From SIG459 sp045631645 (GTDB lineage Bacteria > Bacillota > Clostridia > Oscillospirales > Oscillospiraceae): a stretch of DNA of 9,260 nt. Position numbers and translations under genes: made by a program. Numbering within the stretch: position 1 is the stretch's first letter; the number at the start of each line of letters is the position of its first letter. Below are positions 1 to 6,213 of the stretch, piece after piece. Location of the stretch: NCBI GenBank assembly GCA_045631645.1, contig JAZQVC010000016.1, positions 1-9,260 on the forward strand, read 5' to 3'. Below the pieces are notes generated by a model. The model searched no databases. It saw only the letters and a list, made by a program, of their open reading frames with translations, and had not been told where the DNA came from.

Positions 1-263
1 CTGCTGCTGCTGTTGCTGCTGCTCCCGCAGCTGCTGCTGCTGTTGAAGAGAAGACCGAGTTCGACGTCGTTATGACCGACTTCGGCGCTGAGAAGATCAA
101 GGTTATCAAGGAAGTCCGCGGCATCACCGGTCTGGGTCTCGCAGAGGCAAAGGCAAAGGTCGAGGCTATCCCCGCTGTCCTCAAGGAAGCTGTTTCCAAG
201 GAAGAGGCAGAAGAGATCAAGGCCAAGCTCGAAGCTGTTGGCGCAAAGGTCGAAATCAAGTAA
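1..263 (+). CDS. rplL: Ribosomal protein bL12 (L7/L12), 3' part
   Basis: This is the C-terminal part of the ribosomal stalk protein L7/L12, which recruits and stimulates translational GTPases on the 50S subunit. The frame is open from base 3, giving 86 visible residues; the full protein is usually about 120-125, so the N-terminal dimerisation domain lies upstream of the window. The first residues are an alanine/proline-rich stretch encoded by repeated GCT codons, matching the flexible hinge of the family. The folded C-terminal domain follows: EKTEFDVV, then KIKVIKEVRGITGLGLAEAKAKVE, in which the KxxVIKxVRxxTGLGLxEAK signature is nearly canonical, and it ends in GAKVEIK. The TAA stop is at 261-263. 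The methionine at 72 is internal and not the start. Normally rplL follows rplJ. A terminator directly after the stop suggests it ends that operon here. Confidence 0.97.
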   Translation, partial: AAAVAAAPAAAAAVEEKTEFDVVMTDFGAEKIKVIKEVRGITGLGLAEAKAKVEAIPAVLKEAVSKEEAEEIKAKLEAVGAKVEIK

Positions 264-284
264 GTTATCCCTTACTTTTTCAAA

Positions 285-318
285 AAAAGAAGCACTGCAT
301 TGCAGTGCTTCTTTTTTT
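285..318. terminator. Bidirectional intrinsic terminator between rplL and VanZ-like gene
   Basis: The inverted repeat GAAGCACTGCA (289-299) and TGCAGTGCTTC (301-311) forms a stem of about 10 bp with a tiny ATT loop. It is flanked by seven A on the left (282-288) and seven T on the right (312-318), so it has a U-tract in both directions. It follows the rplL stop by about 25 nt and lies just beyond the stop of the convergent minus-strand gene at 320, so it can end both transcripts. Confidence 0.93.
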
Positions 319-319
319 A

Positions 320-865
320 TTATTTCTTAAGTTTTCTGATGAAGGCTCTTCCTCCCAGAAAAATCAGATATCCGATTATATAGCCGATGCTGTTGAGGAG
401 AAGGTCGTCAACATCCGAAACCCGGTCGTAGAAAGGCAGTTGGATAATTTCTATACAAAGAGAAAAGCCCACTCCTGCAAGAATCGCTTTCCAATGCCTA
501 TCAAGCTTTTTGTATACGGATGGCAGAATAATGCCTATGGGAATAAACATCGCCGTATTTCCGATAACATTGATGAGAGCTTCCTTTTTCACCTCATAAT
601 CCAGTAGGTACACAAGGGGCAGGAAATTGAGCCTCGGCGGAAAAGCCTTTGGCGCTATGAAGACAAGGGGAGCAATTTTGCCATCCACCTTGAAGAAGGG
701 GAAAAATGTGAAGCGCACAACAACGGCAATACATACATAGACCAAAAGAAGCAGCGCTTCCCTTTTCCAATCAATTTTTCTTCTTTTGAAACACACAGCC
801 GCCCTTACTATAAGCCAGAGCGCACTTATTGCTATCAGCGCCGCGGTATAGGAAATTTCAAGCAT
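320..865 (-). CDS. VanZ-like family membrane protein
   Basis: This 181-residue integral membrane protein belongs to the VanZ-like family, named for the teicoplanin-resistance accessory protein VanZ. Most chromosomal members have no proven role. Family motifs seen are NVIGNTAMFIPIG (residues 99-111), IEIIQL with E139 and Q142, and DVDDLLLNSIG (151-161), the conserved acidic/Asn motif before the last helix. Hydrophobic segments lie at about 8-22, 38-56, 100-116, 126-145 and 157-173, giving roughly five membrane helices. The C-terminus is basic (RKLKK). The ATG at 863-865 is supported by AAAGGAGGGA (871-880), about 7 nt upstream. It appears monocistronic, with its own promoter (887-914) and the shared terminator at 289-311. 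Nothing nearby suggests a glycopeptide-resistance cluster, so a resistance role should not be assumed. Confidence 0.9.
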   Translation of the reverse strand: MLEISYTAALIAISALWLIVRAAVCFKRRKIDWKREALLLLVYVCIAVVVRFTFFPFFKVDGKIAPLVFIAPKAFPPRLNFLPLVYLLDYEVKKEALINVIGNTAMFIPIGIILPSVYKKLDRHWKAILAGVGFSLCIEIIQLPFYDRVSDVDDLLLNSIGYIIGYLIFLGGRAFIRKLKK

Positions 866-886
866 AGCCTTCCCTCCTTTTATTTT

Positions 887-914
887 ATTATATCATTTCT
901 CTCCACCAAAGCAA
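887..914 (-). promoter_or_regulatory. Promoter of the VanZ-like gene
   Basis: On the minus strand TTGCTT (909-914) is followed after 16 nt by TATAAT (887-892), with TG one base upstream of the -10, making an extended -10. Predicted initiation near 880 falls at the 5' edge of the Shine-Dalgarno sequence, so the leader would be very short, about 15 nt. That tightness is the main reason for caution. Confidence 0.6.
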
Positions 915-929
915 CAGCGGGGTTTTTTA

Positions 930-958
930 TTGCAATAAAGGACAGAATATGCGATAAT
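930..958 (+). promoter_or_regulatory. Promoter of rsmE
   Basis: TTGCAA (930-935) and GATAAT (953-958) are separated by exactly 17 nt, and TGC directly before the -10 gives an extended -10. Predicted initiation is near 965, which is downstream of the ATG at 960 and so supports the internal start at 993. It is divergent from the VanZ-like promoter, with about 16 nt between the two -35 boxes. Confidence 0.72.
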
Positions 959-992
959 CATGTTTAGAATATTACATCAGGGAGGAAAAACC

Positions 993-1730
993 ATGCCCAG
1001 ATTTTTTATGGCCGGCAGCAACATAGCCGGCGGCATTGCATATATTTCAGGTTCCGATGCTGACCATATCAAGGTTCTTCGCCTTAAGGTTGGAGACAAA
1101 ATCGTCATCTGCGACGGCAATAAAAATGACCACTACTGCCGCATCAAAAGTCTTAACCCCGGAGCTGTTGAAGCAGAGGTTATCGAAAGTGTTGTCTGCC
1201 CTGCCGAACCCAGCGTTCACTGCACCATTCTTGCAGGCATTCCCAAGCAGGGCGAGCGCAGCGACTATATCGTGCAAAAATGCACCGAGTCCGGCGCAAG
1301 CGAAATTGTTTTCTTTATGAGCCACCGCTGCGTTGCACGTCCCGACGCAAAGGGAATGGAGAAAAAAGTTCAGCGCTGGCAGCGAATCGCGGAAGAAGCC
1401 GCCAAGCAGTCCGGCCGCGGCATAATTCCCAAGGTCAGCGCCGTTGGTAGCTTTGCCGAAGCGCTGGACATTGCTGTAAAGACCGATCTTCCCCTTTTCA
1501 TGTATGAGACCGGCGACCGTGTCGAGCTCAAGGAGGCCATTGAATCCGCAGGCGAAATTAGCTCCGCCGCCATCATAACCGGCCCCGAAGGCGGCTTCGA
1601 GCCCTACGAGGCAGAGCTTGCAAGCAAGGTTGGCATAAAGCTTTGCGCCATGGGTCCCCGCATTCTCCGCTGCGAAACCGCCCCCATTGCCGCCCTTACC
1701 GCTCTTATGTACGCCACCGGCAATCTTTAA
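993..1730 (+). CDS. rsmE: 16S rRNA (uracil1498-N3)-methyltransferase RsmE
   Basis: RsmE is an S-adenosylmethionine-dependent SPOUT-class enzyme that methylates N3 of U1498 in helix 44 of 16S rRNA, acting on the assembled 30S subunit. With the ATG at 993 the protein has 245 residues, usual for the family. The N-terminal part (about 1-70) is the PUA-like RNA-binding domain, including SDADHIKVLRLKVGDKIVICDG. The C-terminal SPOUT knot domain shows GPEGGFEPYE (from residue 197) and the cofactor-binding LGxRILRxETA motif as MGPRILRCETAPIAAL (RILR 223-226). An upstream in-frame ATG at 960 is rejected: it precedes the predicted transcription start and lacks a ribosome site, whereas 993 has GGAGG at 981-985, 7 nt away. 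It may be co-transcribed with the next gene, 128 bp downstream, since no terminator was seen between them. Confidence 0.96.
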   Translation: MPRFFMAGSNIAGGIAYISGSDADHIKVLRLKVGDKIVICDGNKNDHYCRIKSLNPGAVEAEVIESVVCPAEPSVHCTILAGIPKQGERSDYIVQKCTESGASEIVFFMSHRCVARPDAKGMEKKVQRWQRIAEEAAKQSGRGIIPKVSAVGSFAEALDIAVKTDLPLFMYETGDRVELKEAIESAGEISSAAIITGPEGGFEPYEAELASKVGIKLCAMGPRILRCETAPIAALTALMYATGNL

Positions 1731-1858
1731 GCTACGGATAATTATGATGATGTCCGTTCTGCAGACAGCATCCTTGCCCGTATGCTGAGCTATAGCGGAC
1801 TCAAGGTACTTCTCAGTATTAAAAGTAAATCCGTTGCTACGAAGGGACGTGAAGGCTT

Positions 1859-2686
1859 ATGACAGCGAAAAACATAGAAGCTATTCTTGACAGATTTATC
1901 CTCGAAAGCGATGCAAACCGCATACCCGAAGCTCTGGCCCTCAGACCCGAGCTTGCAGGAATGAAGATTTTTTCCAAAAGCCTTGTGGGCTGTGCCGCTG
2001 CCGCAGACCCCATATTCGCGGATATGAAGTCCGACTTCAAAGCCTACGGAGACATGCTACGTCTGCCCTGCGACTGGCTTCCCGGCGCAAAAAGCGTTAT
2101 TTCCTTCTTCCTTTCCTACACCGAGGAAATAAGAATTTGCGACCGCCCCGACTCTCCCTATCCAGCTGATGAATGGCTCCACGCCAGAATTGAGGGACAA
2201 CGCTTCATGCTCGAGGCCAGTGAAATGATTATTTCCGCCCTTGAAAAAGAGGGTTATAAGGCAATTATTCCCTCCACGAGTGCGGACTACGCCATTTCAA
2301 GAGACGACACAAGGGCAGCCGCAGGAGGTCCTCTCTTTGCCGCCAACTGGTCGGAACGGCATGCAGCCTACGCCGCCGGACTCGGTACCTTCGGTCTTGC
2401 CAAGCATCTTATAACAGAAATCGGCGTATGCGGACGCTTTGGAAGCATAATAACCGATGCTCCCATCGACTCTACGCCAAGAGCATACAGTTCTCCCTAT
2501 GAATATTGCACTTTCTGCGGAGCATGTGCCCTGCGCTGCCCCTCCTCCGCTATAGGCAAGTGCGAGAAGGACAATGCGCCATGCTCGGATTTCATAAACC
2601 GCACAAAGGAGCTTTTCCCGCCCCGCTACGGCTGCGGAAAATGCCAGATAGGCATGCCCTGCGAAAACGGAATACCCCTCAAATAA
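1859..2686 (+). CDS. Short QueG-like 4Fe-4S protein (epoxyqueuosine reductase homolog)
   Basis: This 275-residue iron-sulfur protein resembles the family commonly labelled epoxyqueuosine reductase, the last step of queuosine tRNA modification. The N-terminal two thirds has QueG-like segments such as LPGAKSVISFFLSY (about 74-88) and AERHAAYAAGLGTFGLAKHLIT-type sequence (around 165-186). The C-terminus holds a ferredoxin-like module: C217, C220, C223 and C227 (CxxCxxCxxxCP), then C235 and C242, and C259, C262 and C268 (CGKCQIGMPC). That is enough cysteines for two 4Fe-4S clusters. Classical QueG is around 380 residues with C-terminal HEAT-like repeats; here the protein stops right after the second cysteine group. 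No other queuosine gene is in the window, so the substrate is uncertain. The ATG overlaps the TGA of an open stretch upstream (ATGA), with GAAGG only 3 nt away and AAGGGA further upstream. Confidence 0.8.
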   Translation: MTAKNIEAILDRFILESDANRIPEALALRPELAGMKIFSKSLVGCAAAADPIFADMKSDFKAYGDMLRLPCDWLPGAKSVISFFLSYTEEIRICDRPDSPYPADEWLHARIEGQRFMLEASEMIISALEKEGYKAIIPSTSADYAISRDDTRAAAGGPLFAANWSERHAAYAAGLGTFGLAKHLITEIGVCGRFGSIITDAPIDSTPRAYSSPYEYCTFCGACALRCPSSAIGKCEKDNAPCSDFINRTKELFPPRYGCGKCQIGMPCENGIPLK

Positions 2687-2716
2687 AAAAAAGACACCCT
2701 GAAAAGGGTGTCTTTT
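2687..2716. terminator. Bidirectional intrinsic terminator
   Basis: AAAAGACACCCT (2689-2700), a GAAA tetraloop (2701-2704) and AGGGTGTCTTTT (2705-2716) form a perfect 12-bp stem with A-tract and T-tract flanks. It starts directly after the TAA of the QueG-like gene (2684-2686) and sits 7 nt beyond the minus-strand degV stop, so it serves both convergent genes. Confidence 0.95.
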
Positions 2717-2722
2717 AATCTT

Positions 2723-3610
2723 TTAGTCAACTCTCTTGTCGCCCCAGAAGAAGATGGCAACGGTGCCGGGACCTGCGTGGCTTCCAATAACGGTGCCGAT
2801 ATTATTGATAAGAACCTTCTCGCTAAGCTTTGGGAACTTTGCCTCGATGGCATCTGCCACCTCGCGGGCATCCTCATAGCAGGCACTATGGCACATATAG
2901 CACTTTCCGGAATAGTCATAACCGTCAGCTGCGAATTCCTCCATGCGCTTAACTATCTCCTGCAGAACCTTTTTCTTGCCGCGGATTTTGCTGCGGGGAA
3001 CAAGGTGGCCTTCAACATCCATATTCATCAGAGGGCAGATGTTGAGAATTCCGCCGAAGATTCCGGCTGCCTTGGAGATTCTTCCGCCTTTCACATAGAA
3101 GGTCAGGTCGGTGGAAAGGAACCAGATCTGAAGATTCAGCTTATTCTCCTCAGCCCAGTCGCGAACCTCGTCAATACTCTTGCCCTCGTCGCGAAGGTCG
3201 GCAAGGCGGTCAACGAGAAGACCAAAGCCGGAGGAAGCGGCCAGAGAGTCCACAACATAAACCTTGCGCTCGGGGTAGCGCTCAGCGGCAATCAAAGCAG
3301 CATTCACTGCGCTGTTATAGCTTCCGGAAATGCCGGAAGAAAGGCAGACATGAAGGACATCCTTGCCTTCCTTGAGGACGCTTTCAAAATACTCAAGGTA
3401 TTCGGATATATTAATCTGAGCGGTGGAAGTTTCTGCGCCTTCGCTCATGCGCTTATAAAACTCATCAAAGGGCATGCTCTCGCCCAGATCGTCAAGATAC
3501 TCTACGCCGTCCAGCTGATAGTGGAAGCAGAGATATTTAATATCACGTTTTTCAAAATGCTCCTTTGCAAGGTCAGCAGTGGAGCAGCAGCTAAGTACAA
3601 AATTGCTCAT
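2723..3610 (-). CDS. DegV family protein (fatty-acid-binding FakB-like)
   Basis: This 295-residue protein of the DegV family binds a long-chain fatty acid. Characterised members (FakB) present the fatty acid to the kinase FakA, which makes acyl phosphate for phospholipid synthesis. Visible family features are an N-terminal strand ending in STADL (10-14), TSTAQ (61-65) near the lipid head-group site, LSSGISGSYNSA (90-101), VVDS (119-122), the FYVKGGRI motif (171-178), PLMNMDVEGHLVP (193-205), and the C-terminal GSHAGPGT (276-283). Length is typical. The ATG at 3608-3610 is supported by CCAAGGAGA, about 8 nt upstream. No fakA is present in the window, which is common because fakB genes are often unlinked. 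The gene has its own promoter and terminator. Which fatty acid it binds cannot be read from the sequence. Confidence 0.93.
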   Translation of the reverse strand: MSNFVLSCCSTADLAKEHFEKRDIKYLCFHYQLDGVEYLDDLGESMPFDEFYKRMSEGAETSTAQINISEYLEYFESVLKEGKDVLHVCLSSGISGSYNSAVNAALIAAERYPERKVYVVDSLAASSGFGLLVDRLADLRDEGKSIDEVRDWAEENKLNLQIWFLSTDLTFYVKGGRISKAAGIFGGILNICPLMNMDVEGHLVPRSKIRGKKKVLQEIVKRMEEFAADGYDYSGKCYMCHSACYEDAREVADAIEAKFPKLSEKVLINNIGTVIGSHAGPGTVAIFFWGDKRVD

Positions 3611-3638
3611 TCAAATGTTCTCCTTGGAAAAAATTACG

Positions 3639-3657
3639 AGGACGGTTTCCCCGTCCC
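3639..3657 (-). promoter_or_regulatory. Leader hairpin followed by T-run upstream of degV
   Basis: On the minus strand GGGACGG (3651-3657), a GGAAA loop and CCGTCCT (3639-3645) form a 7-bp stem with one G-T pair. A short spacer and six T follow (around 3628-3633), just before the degV Shine-Dalgarno. It begins almost at the predicted transcription start (about 3659). It could be a weak attenuator or a 5' stabilising hairpin; neither is proven. Confidence 0.4.
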
Positions 3658-3665
3658 ACGAGCTT

Positions 3666-3694
3666 ATTATCGGCCAAGCGGGCAAAAAACGCAA
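3666..3694 (-). promoter_or_regulatory. Promoter of degV-like gene
   Basis: On the minus strand TTGCGT (3689-3694) and GATAAT (3666-3671) are separated by 17 nt. Predicted initiation near 3659 gives a leader of about 48 nt. It lies downstream of the terminator that closes the preceding minus-strand gene, so independent transcription makes sense. Confidence 0.6.
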
Positions 3695-3724
3695 TCTACA
3701 AGCTTAAAATCGCTCTCTACAAGG

Positions 3725-3763
3725 AAAAACAAGGACTCTACCGAGAGTAGAGTCCTTGTTTTT
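3725..3763 (-). terminator. Intrinsic terminator of the XRE-membrane gene
   Basis: AACAAGGACTCTA (3728-3740) and TAGAGTCCTTGTT (3748-3760) form a perfect 13-bp stem with a 7-nt loop, extendable through flanking A and T runs to about 16 bp. On the minus strand it starts right after the stop codon (3762-3764) and ends in five T. The T-rich right flank could also stop plus-strand transcription, but no plus-strand gene ends here. Confidence 0.9.
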
Positions 3764-4364
3764 ATATTATTTTCTTCTTTTTCTTGCGTTTTCTGCCTAT
3801 CTGGAAGCTGAGATAAACCACCGCTTGCGCAGGAATTGCGATAAAGAAAAGCTGCCAGAAGTTATTTTTAAAAAGGGCGAAATATACAAGAGCCACTATG
3901 CAAAGCACCAGCGACATAACGATATACATATTGTTTTTGCCCTTAAACCAAATGGAGTTGAAAACCAGAAGAGTTATAAGGGAAATAGGCAACGCGGCCA
4001 CAAAGCTGATCCAGTGCGCCTGTCCGAAAAGCCATGCCACGACGAACTCTATCACGGTAAGAGTCCATATTCCCGCAATGGATGCGAGAATTATGAACAT
4101 GCGGCTATATTCCTCCGTCTTTGTCCATGGCTCAGCGGGCTTTTCCCAACCATCATGAGATGATATTAGATAATCCACGCTTACTCCAAAAATCTCCGCT
4201 ATGGATTTAAGGACAAAAACATCGGGTACAGATTCTGCTCTCTCCCATTTGGAGACGCTCTTATCGGAATAATGAAGCTTCTCACCCAACTCCGCCTGCG
4301 TCATTCCCGAAGCGGTTCTGAGCCTTATTAAATTACCTGCAAATATTATTTTAAGTTCATCCAT
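3762..4364 (-). CDS. XRE-family transcription regulator with four membrane helices
   Basis: This 200-residue protein joins a DNA-binding domain to a membrane domain. Residues 5-66 form a Cro/CI-type helix-turn-helix: NLIRLRTASGMTQAELGEKLHYSDKSVSKWERAESVPD, where MTQAELGEKL and DKSVSKWERAES are the two key helices and the tail VLKSIAEIFGVSVDYLI is typical. A linker with three tryptophans follows, then hydrophobic segments at about 90-112, 117-139, 145-166 and 169-188, and a very basic end (RKRKKKKKII). Such one-component regulators in Clostridia are usually of unknown signal; a tethered repressor that senses an envelope state is an inference. The start ATG (4362-4364) has only a modest ribosome site (CAGG, about 9 nt away). 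It has its own promoter and terminator, so its target may be itself or a distant gene. Confidence 0.9.
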   Translation of the reverse strand: MDELKIIFAGNLIRLRTASGMTQAELGEKLHYSDKSVSKWERAESVPDVFVLKSIAEIFGVSVDYLISSHDGWEKPAEPWTKTEEYSRMFIILASIAGIWTLTVIEFVVAWLFGQAHWISFVAALPISLITLLVFNSIWFKGKNNMYIVMSLVLCIVALVYFALFKNNFWQLFFIAIPAQAVVYLSFQIGRKRKKKKKII

Positions 4365-4404
4365 TGAAAATACCTGTGAGAATTATAATTGGTTTAACTC
4401 TATT

Positions 4405-4433
4405 ATTTTATCCTTTTTTCCTGAGCTTTGCAA
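4405..4433 (-). promoter_or_regulatory. Promoter of the XRE-membrane gene
   Basis: On the minus strand TTGCAA (4428-4433) and TAAAAT (4405-4410) are separated by 17 nt, with predicted initiation near 4398 and a leader of about 33 nt. The perfect palindrome AATTATAATT (4381-4390) lies just downstream, a possible site for autoregulation. A TATAAT inside that palindrome has no good -35 and is less likely to be the promoter. Confidence 0.55.
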
Positions 4434-4436
4434 GAA

Positions 4437-4472
4437 AAAAGTGTCCCGCCTTTATCCTTGCGGGACACTTTT
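4437..4472 (-). terminator. Intrinsic terminator of the AGCS symporter gene
   Basis: AAAAGTGTCCCGC (4437-4449) pairs with GCGGGACACTTTT (4460-4472), a perfect 13-bp GC-rich stem with a 10-nt loop. On the minus strand it follows the symporter stop by a few nucleotides and is followed by a T-run (complement of 4435-4440). Confidence 0.93.
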
Positions 4473-4479
4473 GAACTTT

Positions 4480-5934
4480 TTATTTATCTTTAAGCTGAGA
4501 AAAATGTTCTTTGGTAAGCTTGATAACAACTCCGCTGAGACCAAGAATTGCCACAAGGTTGGGCAGTGCCATGAATCCGTTGAGAGTATCGCCAATATCC
4601 CATACAAGGCCGAGCTTCAGCGTGGAGCCGACAACGATCACCAGAACGAAGATAATCTGATAAATCTTAACGCCCTTGCCCTTGAAGAGATATTCGAAGC
4701 AGCGAGTGCCGTAAAGAGCCCAGCTAAGAACAGTGCTCAGCGCAAAGAAGCTGATGCCAACCGCAATGATTAGAGATCCGATTTTTCCGCCGAAAACTGT
4801 TCCGAACGAAGCAGCCATCAAGGCGGTGGAGTCCATAGCGTCGGAACCCCATTCGATGCTTATTCCGCCTGCCTGTGCGTTAGCGCAGCAAACAAGCATT
4901 GCGAGGCTTGTGAGGGTGCAGATAACAAAGGTATCCATGAAAACTTCGAATATTCCGTAGAGACCCTGCTTTACAGGATTGCTCTCGGAAGATGCTGCGT
5001 GGGCAATGGGAGCAGAACCGAGACCTGCCTCATTGGAGAACACGCCGCGTCCTATACCCTTCTGAATGGTCTGCATTATCACGATACCCGTTGCGCCGCC
5101 GAGAGCAGCGTCAGCGCTGAATGCGCCCTTGAAAATCATGGCAAACACGGGACCGATTGCACGGAGGTTGCAAAGCACAACGATAAGCGCAGCAAGAATA
5201 TAAATAACAGCCATAAAGGGAACAAGCTTTTCGGTGACAGCACCGATGCGCTTAATGCCGCCAAGAAGCACCAGAGCAATTACCACAGCAATGATAACGC
5301 CGATGATAATGCTTGTTACGGGAACGATCTGGCCGAATATGGATACAGTATGGGCTGCGGTGTTGCCGCCAAACTCATCAATAGCATTGTTGATGGAGGA
5401 AGCAATGGTGTTAACCTGAGTCATATTGCCTATACCGAAAGCGGCGCAGCAGCCGAGGACGCAGAACACAGCACCAAGCCATGCCCAGCCCTTGCCGAGA
5501 CCATTCTTTATGTAATACATAGGACCGCCGACCCAGTCGCCCATTTCATTGCGCTCGCGATACTTAACCGCAAGAACAACTTCGCTATACTTGGTAACCA
5601 TTCCGAAGATTGCGCTGACCCACATCCAGAAAACAGCACCGGGACCGCCGATAATAATCGCACCTGTTACACCTGCGATATTACCTGTGCCGACAGTTGC
5701 GGCAAGCGCAGTTGTGACTGCCTGCAGAGGAGTTATCTCACCCTCGCCCGCTTCGGTTTTCTTGAACATTTTGCCAAGGGTGTTTTTCATAGCATAGCCA
5801 AAGCGCCCAAATTGGATGAATCCAACGCGGATGCTGAGGTATATGCCTGTACCCACAAGGAGTATAAGCATCCAGGGTCCCCATGCATAACCGTTAAGTA
5901 CCCCGACAAATTTTGTCAGTTTTTCCACGAACAT
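4480..5934 (-). CDS. Sodium:alanine/glycine symporter, AGCS family
   Basis: This inner-membrane secondary transporter of the alanine/glycine:cation symporter family moves alanine or glycine together with sodium. With the start at 5932-5934 it has 484 residues, typical of the family, and about ten to eleven hydrophobic helices. Family hallmarks are the GTGNIAG segment (82-88) and the signature GGPGAVFWMW (96-105), followed by a KYSEVVLAVKYRE stretch and GPMYYIKNGLG; around the middle GIGRGVFSNEAGLGSAPIAHAA is another strongly conserved block. A TTG at 5938-5940 would add two residues, but AAAGGAG (5944-5950) is only 3 nt from it and 9 nt from the ATG at 5934, so the ATG is preferred. The 5' leader contains a glycine riboswitch, which strongly suggests that glycine is a substrate. 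Whether it works in uptake or efflux in vivo cannot be decided from the sequence. Confidence 0.96.
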   Translation of the reverse strand: MFVEKLTKFVGVLNGYAWGPWMLILLVGTGIYLSIRVGFIQFGRFGYAMKNTLGKMFKKTEAGEGEITPLQAVTTALAATVGTGNIAGVTGAIIIGGPGAVFWMWVSAIFGMVTKYSEVVLAVKYRERNEMGDWVGGPMYYIKNGLGKGWAWLGAVFCVLGCCAAFGIGNMTQVNTIASSINNAIDEFGGNTAAHTVSIFGQIVPVTSIIIGVIIAVVIALVLLGGIKRIGAVTEKLVPFMAVIYILAALIVVLCNLRAIGPVFAMIFKGAFSADAALGGATGIVIMQTIQKGIGRGVFSNEAGLGSAPIAHAASSESNPVKQGLYGIFEVFMDTFVICTLTSLAMLVCCANAQAGGISIEWGSDAMDSTALMAASFGTVFGGKIGSLIIAVGISFFALSTVLSWALYGTRCFEYLFKGKGVKIYQIIFVLVIVVGSTLKLGLVWDIGDTLNGFMALPNLVAILGLSGVVIKLTKEHFSQLKDK

Positions 5935-5950
5935 AAGCAACTTCTCCTTT

Positions 5951-5988
5951 AAAAAACAGAATGAGGCTGCGCCAAGGACCGCACCCTC
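5951..5988 (-). terminator. Terminator-like hairpin: expression platform of glycine riboswitch
   Basis: On the minus strand GAGGGTGCG (5980-5988) pairs with CGCAGCCTC (5963-5971), a 9-bp stem with one G-G mismatch and an 8-nt loop. ATTCTG and then six T follow (5951-5956), immediately before the Shine-Dalgarno. Its position between aptamer and start codon makes it the likely switchable terminator. The 6-nt gap before the T-run is longer than ideal. Confidence 0.65.
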
Positions 5989-6026
5989 ACATACAAAAAG
6001 ACAATCAAAATTTCACTGCCACTTTT

Positions 6027-6128
6027 TTCTGTCCTTTTGCCTGAGAGATTTGACTCCTACAAAGAAGTCTTGCACCTTCGGCCCCCGAGGCATGCCCGGG
6101 CTTCTCCAGAATACCGTCCATTTGCGGT
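6027..6128 (-). promoter_or_regulatory. Glycine riboswitch (gcvT motif), single aptamer
   Basis: Read on the minus strand this matches the glycine aptamer closely. The closing helix P1 is TTCTG (6107-6111) with CAGAA (6027-6031). The element then has GGAGAAGCCCGGG, the conserved CCGAAGGTGCAA (6070-6081), a hairpin GACTTC/GGAGTC (6064-6069 with 6052-6057, one T-G pair), and the hallmark CTCTCAGGCAAAAGGAC (6031-6047). The core aptamer is 6027-6111. Only one full aptamer is seen; just upstream a small hairpin ACCG/CGGT (6125-6128 with 6113-6116) may be the reduced 'ghost' partner known for singlet glycine riboswitches. It lies in the leader of the AGCS symporter gene, an established target of this riboswitch class. 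Confidence 0.95.
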
Positions 6129-6213
6129 CAAGCACCTCACACTCCATTTTATTAGGCGCGCTCGAAAAGCTTTCCTGCAAATTTCACACGATGAATATTA
6201 CATTGTAAATTCT

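Noticed and set aside
1..50. GCT triplet run at the window start as a microsatellite.
   Set aside because: It is the alanine-rich hinge of ribosomal protein L7/L12, a normal family feature.
320..865. VanZ-like gene as a glycopeptide-resistance determinant.
   Set aside because: No vanHAX or vanRS genes are nearby, and chromosomal VanZ-like proteins are widespread without proven resistance.
960..992. Upstream ATG for rsmE at 960.
   Set aside because: It lies before the predicted transcription start and has no Shine-Dalgarno; GGAGG at 981-985 points to the ATG at 993.
2708..3811. A 367-codon plus-strand frame opposite the degV-like gene.
   Set aside because: It is the antisense shadow of a well-conserved DegV protein and has no family resemblance or ribosome site; it also reads through terminators.
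4999..5952. A 317-codon plus-strand frame opposite the symporter gene.
   Set aside because: It is antisense to a conserved AGCS symporter; the composition (many Asn, His, Cys) is typical of a shadow frame.
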